Origin: Ypsolopha sequella
Lineage: Eukaryota > Arthropoda > Insecta > Lepidoptera > Ypsolophidae
Length of the DNA stretch: 64,000 nucleotides
NCBI GenBank assembly: GCA_934047225.1
Contig: OW203989.1
Location: forward strand, 8,531,977-8,595,976
Direction: 5' to 3'
A program made the position numbers and the translations under genes. Positions within the stretch are counted from its first letter, which is position 1. Each line of letters starts with the position of its first letter. Below the pieces are notes generated by a model. The model was not told the origin of the DNA and ran no database searches. It saw only the letters and a program-made list of their open reading frames with translations. Of this stretch, positions 21,186-31,605 are shown piece after piece.

Positions 21186-22375
21186 CAGTGTTGCCAGTAC
21201 CGGTTCGTCAAAAGTAACGCAAGGAAAGCCAAAAAGTAACAATTTTTAAACAAAAGTAACAATATCTTACCATATTTTTATGTATTGGGATTATCTTTTG
21301 GAAGCTATTCTAAAAAACATTTCTGGATCCTTGGTTGGTTTATGAGTGAAAACTGAAAAAATATGTATACAATACATATGTATACATATTTATAATGCCC
21401 AGGTAGACATACCTACGTAATTTATGCCTTTTCATTTATCAATTTGTAAATATAATAGTGTAGTTTTGGTTTATAAAATTATAAACTATTATCAAAAAAT
21501 GAAAAATAACTCATACCAATGTGACACCTCCTGGAAAATGGTTCAAGCGCTGATTTTTTAGATTACAATCATCATCAATATTTTGTATGGTAAAAATTTG
21601 AACAATTTTTATTTAGATGATTACAAAAATCTCTGCAATCATAATTAATCAATAATAAATGATTAATTTGTATGCCTTGGTTTTGTTTCTGAAATAAAAC
21701 AAACAATTCATTTGAAAATAAAGCAATCACAAAAAAGTTATTACAAATCTATCTGAGTATTTAAAATGCATTAGTATTTAATAAATAAATGAATATAGTA
21801 CTTCATAAAGTTAATATTTTGCGCCACCTGCACCTTGGTTAGTATTTTATTTTGGCCAGCATCATTGGTTTTGACTTTAGATGGTTCTCATTTAGTCACA
21901 TCTGTAATTGCTTCTTTAGTAGCCATTAGGGCTGAAATTGTGTCAGTGCCTAATCTGTTTTTATGGTCAGTCTTAATAATGTTTAACTGGCTTAAAAAGA
22001 AGAATCGAAAGAAAACGCACGTTTCAGTTTTTTTTGGTTAGGTCAAACCAAATCAGACAAAATGAGAATTCGGTAGAAAATAGAAAAAACGTGCTTAAAT
22101 TCATATGAAAACGGGTGAAATTTGTTTTTTTACATATCTTAGGGACACTCAGTTTCACCAATATTACAAAGTAAAAGAGATAGGTTCATGTTTGATATTT
22201 ATAAACTACCTCGACTTCGTTCAAATTCTAACATAATTTTTTTTCACTGGATAATTTTTTTCAACCTTTAAAAAGTAACGAAAAAAAAAACAGTTTTAGT
22301 CTAGTGACAAAAAAGTAACGCAGAGGGAACAAAAGTAACAAAAACTGTTACTAAAGTTACGAAATGGCAACACTG
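21186..22375 (-). mobile_element. hAT element remnant (1.19 kb)
   Basis: The ends CAGTGTTGCCA and TGGCAACACTG are inverted repeats flanked by GAAATAGG (21178-21185) and GGAATAGG (22376-22383), a 7/8 match to an 8-bp duplication. Runs of aaaagtaac / gttactttt words sit next to both ends. On the minus strand near 21830-22000 a broken frame reads LNIIKTDHKNRLGTDTISAL, like the C-terminal part of hAT transposases, then a stop. The rest of the transposase is lost. Confidence 0.8.
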
Positions 22376-22436
22376 GGAATAGGTAATCGTGAATGAATGA
22401 AGCGGATATGTGGAACGAACGATGCGAAACGATTTA

Positions 22437-22534
22437 CCCTGCGGTCCGTAATAGAATTATATCGCTAAAATCGATTACGATAGTATGAAGTGAATGGCTT
22501 ATGATCCATTGTAATTCTATTACGGACCGCAGGG
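22437..22534. repeat. 98-bp inverted repeat
   Basis: ccctgcggtccgtaatagaat at the left and attctattacggaccgcaggg at the right are perfect inverted copies separated by about 56 bases that also pair partly. Related words recur near 23035-23095 (cgtaatcgattttagcg, attctatttcggaacgcgggg). Confidence 0.6.
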
Positions 22535-23270
22535 ATAGATAAAAGCTATGAATGAATTAAAGTGTGAGCGATGACTGGTCCGTAATTTGTGAGCTAGCAA
22601 ACGATGTGAAAGATAGCTTATGATTCGGACCGCATTAAAAAAGATACATCTTAACCATAACCTCTTATCACAGAATACAATACGATTATTTGATTTTATT
22701 TCGTCAAAGTGCCGTGATTCGTGATGGAACAAGAAGAGTTTGTAGCACTGTTCTTTAACGTAGACTCAGATAGCGACGAAAAAATATATATACATATAAA
22801 TTCTTCCTTTTCGACGAAAAGTTCCACACGACTTTTTATTTGTTTCTCTCATGGCCGAATAAAACATATACTATGATTTGTCTGATCTGAACTGCTGAAA
22901 TAATGGAGCGAAAACAATTTTTGACATTCCATTCCGTTCAACGCTCACATCGCCTCACCTCCGTCGCATGAGCCATGAAAGTCATACGAATGAATGAACG
23001 CATTTGCTTCACTCATGGATTATTAGCCATTCACCTCATTCATTCGTAATCGATTTTAGCGAAATAATTCTATTTCGGAACGCGGGGCATAACAGCTGTT
23101 GTGTTGCCAGACTTGCCAGTAATATGGGTTTGCGATAAAAGAGTTTAATCAGCTTGTGCGTTTTCAGTCATCTACTTTATGTATCAAATTGTTTACCAGA
23201 AAACTGGCATCTTTTTAGATAATTGTGTTGATTCGGTGGAACACGATTTTACTTACCGTTTGACAATCTG
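22535..23270. other. Intergenic, repeat-derived
   Basis: Contains diverged pieces related to the 22437-22534 inverted repeat and a (ta)-rich run near 22785. No gene recognised. Confidence 0.4.
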
Positions 23271-23279
23271 TTGGTGATC

Positions 23280-23620
23280 ATTGAACCTCTGGCCGGGTCT
23301 CCGGTGTGGGTTCGGGCGGTTGATTGGATTTCACCTTGTATAATATATATTTTACCTATAATTTTAATCGTATATACAAGGTGACTTTTTGATCATCGTC
23401 CAAATTCATACTGGAGGCTTGGTAAGTGATCAGTATCTTGGATCAGTAACAATTTTTGTAAAATTCGTAAAATGAAATTTCGGCTTCCCATATAAATTCA
23501 GTTCCAGTCCCGAGTGAATCACTATGGGGAGTCGAAATTTCATTTTACGAATTTTTCCAAAATTGTTATTGATCCATGATACTGATCACTTACCAAGCCA
23601 CCAGTGTGTCATTACTTGAT
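23280..23620. mobile_element. Foldback repeat, CAGTATCTTGG family
   Basis: The right part (23371-23615) matches 53487-53735 closely: acaaggtgactttttgatc, agtgatcagtatcttggatc and tccagtcccgagtgaatcac occur in the same order. The inner arms form a long inverted repeat. The outer right arm is replaced by other DNA. Confidence 0.65.
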
Positions 23621-23639
23621 ACAAGTGAACAGTGCTAGG

Positions 23640-24019
23640 CATTGTTAATAAAGAACTTGTAATAAATATTCAATTTCATGGGTATCTCGTACAACAGATG
23701 AGTGTAAGACCAAATGTTTATTAGACAAATTTTATCCTGAACAATAATCCTACCGATTCGTATGATGAAATAGTGAGGGTTTATTTTTTTCATTTTTAGT
23801 TAGTTCGATTCCCGGGTGAGACAAGCGAACTTTAGAAGATCTTTGAATGCAGTTTTGTTTCTTTTAAAAAATAAAGGTAAAATGAGCTAACTAAAGGATT
23901 TAAGGTAGTTCCCCTCCAGGGCCCTTAAATTTTTTCCACCCTGTATACCTACTTTGCAAAACAAACAATTTGAATTTGAATTTGACTAAACTTAATTTAA
24001 CTTGATTTTTCTTTCTGTA
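23640..24019. other. Intergenic, no gene recognised
   Basis: AT-rich sequence between two repeats. Nothing could be assigned. Confidence 0.35.
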
Positions 24020-24775
24020 TAATAAAACCGGCTATGTACGAGTCAGACTCGCGTACCTAGGGTTCCGTATTGTGGATGATAAATTAATTTTGTCATTTTT
24101 TCGTGAATTCCTCAACTGCTTTATTTTTCCTGTAATCTTTACGTTAACACATATTACCATGACTTTTTTTATATTTTTCGATCCACCAGTTTTGGAGATA
24201 AGGGACATACATTTTTTATGTTTTCTTTAAGGATTTCTTGAAATAGGTGCAATAAATATAGCCAAACTATATATTTTTACAATAAACTTTTTAATACCTG
24301 CAATCTGATACCCATATTGTATTTTTATAAAATATTTTTTTACCTCTCTTTTGATATTTCTCATTTATGCTCAACTTTTTTTCAATCGCTATAGTTTTTC
24401 TTGGCCAGTTATGATCTATAAACGACATTATTTTCATATTTTTTGATCTACCTGTTTCGGAGATAAGGAGGGGGGGGGGGGCGACATACATATTCTTGTG
24501 GTTTTTTAAAGATTTCTCGAAAAATATTTTTACAATTAGCTTTTTAATATTTACAATTTGATGCCCATATTGTATTTTAGGATAATATTTTTTATTTTTC
24601 TCACTTTTGTGTTGGAAATATTTTGAACAATTTAAAATTTTTCATATTTTTTTTACACCGTGATTTATGAACGGTGCTAAATTTATGAGGCTGTGACATA
24701 CGGATGGACGGACGGACGGACAACCGAGTCTCACAATAAAATTCCTTTTGTACCTTTTAGGTACTACGGAACCCA
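24020..24775. repeat. GGAACCC-family repeat, copy with two internal units
   Basis: It opens gtacgagtcagactcgcg and closes gtactacggaaccc. The tccaccagttttggagataa and tctacctgtttcggagataa words near 24181 and 24447 mark two internal units like those in 18500-19395. A (ggac)n run occurs near 24706-24722. Confidence 0.6.
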
Positions 24776-24948
24776 AAAATAGACAAAGACAGGACGCTTA
24801 AAATAAGGTTAGTTCTATAAAATAAGTTACACCGAATCGACACCACTGTCTGGCAAATAAGTTAGACATCATCGTTACGTGCCAGCTTTTCTAGATCTGC
24901 AGGAAGTTCAAAGAACAAAAGACCGTTTCTCCAAGCCACGAACGTTAA

Positions 24949-25643
24949 CACTACAGTACACGCGCCCTAAATTTTCTATATTATACTCGCGTGGGGTGAA
25001 TATTTAAACCATTTTATTGGAAAATTTATAAATAAAAGCGGTTTGGAAATCGTTATGTATTAAGAAAAATTTAAGATAATGGAAATAGGCACAGCTTTTT
25101 CAGCCTCTCAAAACCATTACGTTTTTTTAATAGATTTTTTGCAATAAGTATCTCTTTTTTCCCATTATTTTCATAACACTATGAGCATTCCAGAACTTGT
25201 TAATCCGGATATATCCAGTTGTTTTATGTTTTACAGAAACTTGAAGCAGAACGATCACATGCACTGGGACAATATACAGATCGATCATTTTAGTAATTGT
25301 AGGGTCATGGTATCTTATTCTAGCGTTTCCCTACCACTACACTGGCTCGACAATGCTCACATAATTTGGTAATAGCTTCACCATGCACCCCCGCCCGCAG
25401 CTCTCGTGACAGTGACGTTTTGCTACCCAATACAGGAACACACGAGACAGCGTATGTATGCTTGCTATAGCGCATACACTACAGTAATGATTTATTTTTT
25501 TATTTTTTTCTGTAATGATCTTGACCGTTGTATTCTTAACTAGGATTATACTGGACGATACGATCTAATAACTTGTAATTTAAAAGTTATGATCAAATAT
25601 ATTCGCCTGGGGCGAATATTCACCCCACGCGTATACTGTAGTG
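24949..25643. mobile_element. TTAA-flanked element (piggyBac type), 695 bp
   Basis: The left end CACTACAGTACACGCG and right end CGCGTATACTGTAGTG are inverted repeats, with TTAA directly outside both (24945-24948, 25644-25647). A second inverted pair, cgcgtggggtgaata and tattcaccccacgcg, lies just inside each end. The interior does not encode a recognisable transposase. It belongs to a different family from the 14766 and 16703 elements. Confidence 0.82.
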
Positions 25644-25654
25644 TTAACTTTTGA

Positions 25655-26690
25655 CATGTGTAACATATTTTCCGAAGGGTCCGTCTACCAGTTTGCAGAT
25701 GAGACATGTTTGATAGTATCACATACAAATGTTGAAGAAGCTCAACTAATAATGCAACGTAACTTTGACCTCCTATGTAAATGGGCTCACGATGTCGGAC
25801 TTGTCATTAATTAACAAAAAACTAAACTTTTACACATTCACTCCACATACTTAAAAACCTTAATCACTCCGTACATCGTTGCCCATGACCATCAATGTTT
25901 ACATAAAAATCACAATACGTGTAACTGTGAGCATCTAGAATTTGTCAAACAACATAAGTACCTAGGTCTCATTATAGATAACAATCTGAACTGGGGTCCA
26001 CATATTGAATACCTATGTAACAAGCTGCGAGGCATTTTATCAAAATTGTGTATAATTAAATACAAATTACCTTATAATATATTAAGAATAATGTATCTAT
26101 CACTTGCTGACTCAATTATGAGCTACGGTATTAGTAGTTATGGTCGTATTTATAAAAGCTATATCGACAACATATATAGACTACAACTTAGATTATTAAA
26201 AGTCATTGTGCCTAACAATATTAAAAACAAATACAATGGCGACGAAAAAGGCTTATTTGACTACTGTAAAATTATTAATATCTATAGTAAAATAAAAATA
26301 GCTATTATTTGTGAAGAATATGATAATGAAGATAAACTTATTAAGAAAACTAGGCCTAAGAACTTACGAAACCTAACTTACCTACCTACTTATAAACTAC
26401 CTAACTATAATAATATATATGGTATGAGAACATGGGAGTACATGCTTCCTTTAATACTAAATGAAATACCTACCCATACATTAGATAGACTAAAAAACTT
26501 AAATAATAATAAAAAGTGCCATAAAGCTTTATTTTCTTCAACATCAGCAGCCTGTGGCTGCGTGATGTTATATAACATAATATAAGTTAGAATTAGTTTA
26601 GTTAGTTTAGCATAAAGTTTGCGATCTCGCCATACCGCGCATAAACTATGTGGTTTTAGTCGGATGGCTTTAAATTGAAAAAATAAACTA
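25655..26690 (+). pseudogene. 5'-truncated LINE reverse transcriptase
   Basis: The plus strand encodes the end of a CR1/jockey-type reverse transcriptase. Near 25690 a QFADET motif stands where YADDT is expected, so the second catalytic Asp is Glu. Then come LLCKWAHDVGLVIN, a stop, KYLGLIIDNNLNWGPHI, and a 179-residue open frame (26046-26585) with the usual post-RT region (SYGISSYGRIYKSY...). The stop at about 25812, lack of endonuclease and most of RT, and the mutated catalytic box make it dead. An A-rich stretch near 26680-26705 is a plausible 3' tail. Confidence 0.8.
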
Positions 26691-26737
26691 AAAAAAAAAC
26701 TAAACGTCCGTGCTCCAAACTTGCTATAATGCATACT

Positions 26738-26897
26738 AGTGCCAATTCGGTGTAACACCATTTAACTTATTTGACAGGACTAAATTTAATTTAAGCGTTC
26801 TGTCTTTTTCTTTCTCTATCGGAAAGACAAAAACAGGACGCGTGAAATAAGGTAAGTCCTGCCAAATAAGTTAAGTCGTGTTACACTGAATCGACAC
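26738..26897. mobile_element. MITE, CGGTGTAACACC family (intact copy)
   Basis: The ends caattcggtgtaacacc and gttacactgaatcgacacc, and inner taacttatttgacaggact / agtcctgccaaataagtta, are inverted. This copy is uninterrupted and provides the empty site for the TTAA insertion at 14766-15180. A third piece is at about 24776-24850. Confidence 0.7.
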
Positions 26898-26899
26898 CA

Positions 26900-28249
26900 T
26901 TTATTGTCCATCACAATAAGGTCAATGTGTCAACCAATAATCGCCTCTATCAACAGCTGATAAAGTCTTTACCATTGGCCTAATTGAGTTAGTCTTTGGT
27001 CAGTTATCTTTGGCCATACATGTTTATCTTCATATTAATGTTGAAAGGAGCGAGTTATTTGTGAAATGTAATTAATTACCGACAATTCTATAAGAGTATG
27101 ACATAGCCAAAACAAAAACCAGTTCCGGGCGTGGCTTATTCTATTTTACGATAGCGCGCGGGGGGGGGGGGGGGAATTCGTCCCGGTCTCTAAGCTCGCG
27201 TCACCATAGCAAAAATACGAATAGAGTGGACGAGGCAGGGTCAAAAGTAATACGTATTTTATTTTATCTAATTTATTAGTGTATTTCGATCATCGTCACA
27301 CGGCATTGATCCTACTTGCTATCACGTCGGGACGTAAATTTATTATGGTCGGCTAAAAGTGGTTTTTTGAGTGTTTGATTTATCAGTTGACCCTCGGAAC
27401 ATTTCAGACACTCCTTTAGAGATACATAATAATATCGTGACGGTTAATTGTCACCATTATCCATTCTTTAAATATTTTTCGCCCGTTCAGCTGGTTTTAC
27501 ACTTGCGGGAAAATAAATTGGACCAAAAATTTCTTTACAAAAAATTTTTACTTAAGTTGTTATTACAAAAAGTGGAAACTAACAAATATTCTCAGAAGGA
27601 ATGCACCACGTCACTATCTATCTCACTGTAGCCTATATCAATTATGCCTCTCTCATTCAACCACGTTTAACTGCGTTACTATCTCATTCCAACTCATTTT
27701 AAATAGCATCACTATTTATCTCACTCTAACGCGTGTTAAATGGCATTTCTAATGAACGTCAAATATTTTTACTGCCCGCCAATCTTTCATTCTAAATTCT
27801 AATTATTTAAACAAATACTCCTTTGGTAGTAAAATAGCAATAACTTTTTTTTCAAAAGTAATACACAGAAATTGCCAGATCATTTGAAAAACAATATTTG
27901 ATGAGCCGTTATTTAAGACAATTTGCAAAACTAACATAGGACATTTTTTTTCAGGGTGTGGTATCGAACTAACTAAATTGGGTTTTTATTTTTCTTCCTG
28001 ATGTAACAGCATTTCAAGGTTTATTTTTGACTTTATCAATAGCATGACTATTCAGATTTGCGCAACAAAAATTTTATTCTTAGAATTTAGAACTGGTTAG
28101 CTTTGACTCTCAAAAATCTATTCGAATTTATAAAAGTACCATCAACTCGAAGACTACCAATTTTTTGCTGAGGTCATAATTTGATATTCTGGTCAGTCAT
28201 GAGCTGGCCTACCAGCCTTCCAAGGGAAAGCGTTGACTTTTGGGACACC
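26900..28249. other. Intergenic, no gene recognised
   Basis: A G run of about 15 bases sits at 27160-27174. Stretches near 27600-27760 repeat tatctcac/actctaac words. No convincing exon was found on either strand. Confidence 0.4.
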
Positions 28250-30040
28250 TGTTTACCCTTGGGATAAATCGCCAAGTGTTTAAAATATAGAAATTTATTT
28301 GTATCATAGTTTGAAATGTTCAGGTCCCTTTACGCAAAATGAAAAAACAAAACTCTTTTAGGATTAATTTGTTGTCCCTATGTTTGTCTGTTTTTCCGTT
28401 TGTCTAGGCAATTTTTCTGGGTAAAATCAATAAATGCTAATATTTACAGCCCTGTAAAATATACATATTATAACGTTTTTATGGCCTTTTGTTTAACTTT
28501 TTCATACAAACTTTCTCCTTATGAAAATATAGAGATCAACACTTGACATAATATTTTGCATTTGAAAGAAAGCACAGAAAGGAACTGTAGAACAAATAAT
28601 GTAAAAAATATAAAACCATATCTTTCTATTCTAAAGGGATTAATAATTTACTGTTTGTTCAATGTGGCGATAGCTTTGTTTATTTTTTTTTCTTTGTTAC
28701 AAAGATAACAAATATTTTCATACAAGGTTTTCCTTAAGGGCTATTTCTCCGAATTTGTAACAAAATATTAAGAAATAATTATAACGGTAAAGTACAACTT
28801 TTAGCTAAGACAATTTATTGTTAAAAGTTTGCTATATGCATAAACATATTTTAATGATATTATGGTATCTTCAAAATAATTGGGTTTTCCATAAGCGTGA
28901 TATCAGATTATTTAAGAAATTTACGGCTGGTATCACGACGATGGATAAGCCAATTATTTTATTAGTATTGTAATATAATTAAAAATATGTTAATGCATAC
29001 AGCAGTCTTTTAACTATAAGTTTTCTTAACTAAAAGTTGTATTTTTACTTATTGAAATTGTATTTCTCATCAAGAAGTGCAAGATGACAAGATATTCAAA
29101 ATAAGTTAATTGAATTTGTGAAATGGAATCAGGTCAAAACAGTTTTCCATGACACGGTAATTGTTTATACTTAGCAAAGTGTGTAAACTTAGTCATCTTA
29201 ACATGAACGATGCCTGTATTTCTCTCCTTTTTTATTTCCAGTATAGATAAAAATATACAAACTTGTTAAACTTTGCGTAAAAACGAGGCAATGTTGACGA
29301 TATCCTGACAGCTATTATGATGGTGTTTTATCAAATTTTGCTTTTTGGGCTGTATAGAGACGTAGTTAGATGTCACTAGAATATACTCATGAAAAAAGAT
29401 ATGAAGAAAATAAGCTGTAGACTTCACATTCGGTTTATACCTATTGTATGAATTTTAAGAAAAATACAGGGGTAAAGGGACCTCTTAAGGAAAACCTTGT
29501 ATTAAACTATTTGTTATCTTAGTAAAAAATAATTCAAGGAAAAAAATAAACAAAGCTATCGCCACATTGAACAGTAGATAATTAATCCCTTTAGAATAGA
29601 ACAACATGGTTTTCATATTTTTTACATTATTTGTTCAACAATTCCTTTCTGTGTTGACTTTTAAATGCAAAATATTATCTCAAGTGTTCATCCCTACATT
29701 TTCATAGTGAGAAAATTTGTATGAAAAACGTAAAAACCTAAAACGTAATATAAATAAAAACGTCAAAAGTATGTTTTTACAGCTCTATAGAGGGCCGTTT
29801 ATATTGGTATTTATTAATTTTACCCAGAAAAAATTGTCTAGACAAACGGACAGACAGACAAACATAGGGATAACAAATTAATCCTAAAAGAGTTTCATTG
29901 TTTTCATTTTGCGTAACAGAACCTGAACATGTACCGACAGGATTATCTACGATCTAATAATTTTGCCATGCACTGTAAATATTTCAAAATAAGTTTCTAT
30001 ATTTTAAATGCTTGGCGATTTATCCCAAGTAAGTGTACCT
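28250..30040. repeat. 1.8-kb inverted repeat (long hairpin)
   Basis: The left arm (about 28250-28760) and right arm (about 29475-30035) are imperfect reverse complements over at least 500 bp. Pairs include cttgggataaatcgccaag with cttggcgatttatcccaag, ttaggattaatttgttgtcc with its complement near 29865, and gcgatagctttgtttatttt near 29550. A second nested pair lies at about 28789-28865 and 28975-29050. There is no ORF. It could be a large foldback element or two copies of a repeat in opposite orientation. Confidence 0.75.
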
Positions 30041-30994
30041 ATATAATTTGCAAAAAACTTCACTTATTGGACCTGAAATGGTGAGCCAATACTAGAGGGT
30101 AATTTCACGAAAAGGTCATTGACCTTTGTTACAGATCTCAGTAAGTATAAGTAAATTAATTTGGGTTTCAATAACGATCACAAAATTATTCTTTTAGAGT
30201 AACATATATTATTTTCCCGCATAAAAGTATGAATTCAATCCAAATTCATTCTGTTTTGTTGTTATGACTATGGCACGATGTAGCTAAATCACTCATACGC
30301 ATATTTTGTTGAGTTTTTAACGGTAGGAATATGATGCTCCTCGAAATATTACTTTATAAAATTAATTTCAATGTGTTTTGAAGTAGTTTTGGGAGATATT
30401 TATAGCTTGCAAAAAAGGGCACAGGTTCCACGTCTTACGGGCGCCAACGCTAGGCGTAGACTGACAATATCTTGCTGCCGCTGACTGCATCAGTGGATTT
30501 ACGTATTTTTGGAAAAAGGGGATGCTTTTTTTGACCCGAATAACGTGGTATTTGGAAAATTAATAGATATCATTCACACTAATTTTATTAAAAAAAAAAC
30601 CAACAAAATCGCGAAAGCGATACCTGAAACAAAATCGATAAGAAGTGTGCAATAGAGGGTTACAAAAAAATTCATTGACAGTACAAATATGAATCGATTA
30701 ACGTGGTTTGTGGAAAATGAATACCTTAAAGTTCAACCAAAAACATGTATCTTTTTTATGGATATACGTAACCTAATTATTGCAACAAAATCATCCGAAA
30801 GCTGACATTTTATTTCTGTTTGTATTTTCGTTCCCCAAAAGTGTTGATTCATGATAATTACGAAATATTACTAACCGGATAGGAAAAAAATATTGCAATC
30901 AGTTTTTTTGCATAAACTGGCTTATTTGGGATAAAATAAAGCCCAAGTATCATTTAAGCTGGTATTACATTATTATTTCTCAAGGATACTTATA
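30041..30994. other. Intergenic, no gene recognised
   Basis: AT-rich DNA up to the LINE 3' end. A GC-richer patch near 30425-30490 (cgtcttacgggcgccaacg) has no recognisable coding content. Confidence 0.4.
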
Positions 30995-31605
30995 GTAATA
31001 CAAATACAAATACAAAATACAAAAATTTTATTTATACACAAGTAATTTTTACAATTCTTTGGACCCTCCTTTTAAGCTAACAATAACCTGTATTAGGAGG
31101 GACCGTTCTTCCCTTGTTACATTGTTTTTGTGCTTTTGTTAGTAGGAGAAAGGGTGAGTTGGTGTATGTGTTTGAGAGGGTGTGTGAGGGTTTGTGTGCG
31201 TGTGTTGTTTATGTGCTGAAATCTATGTGGTATAAATATGTGTATGGATATAATAATAATAATATGCATGGATATACCTATATAATATAATAATAATAAT
31301 AAGATGCCGTTTTCATTTTAATGTTATGTAGGTAATTCCCGTGTTTTGGTTTTAATTTAGACACAAGTAACTGTTAATTATCTATTATACTTCACACTGC
31401 ATGGGGGGTAGGTGGCAAAAATTATTAACTATTCTAAGGTGCAAAGAAGGAGAAAAGATAATGGAACCAGTTCATAAGTGTTACCGATGGAGATTCACTC
31501 TTATGAGTAACACAATAAACACTAAGCTAAGTAGGTTAGTAAGGCGTGCCGATGATTCATGTACTCGGTAAGGTTAGACTGCGATAACTTAAAACATATG
31601 AATAT

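Noticed and set aside
30043..30110. A continuation of the 1.8-kb inverted repeat beyond 30040
   Set aside because: Pairing with the left flank before 28250 falls to chance, so the repeat was ended there.
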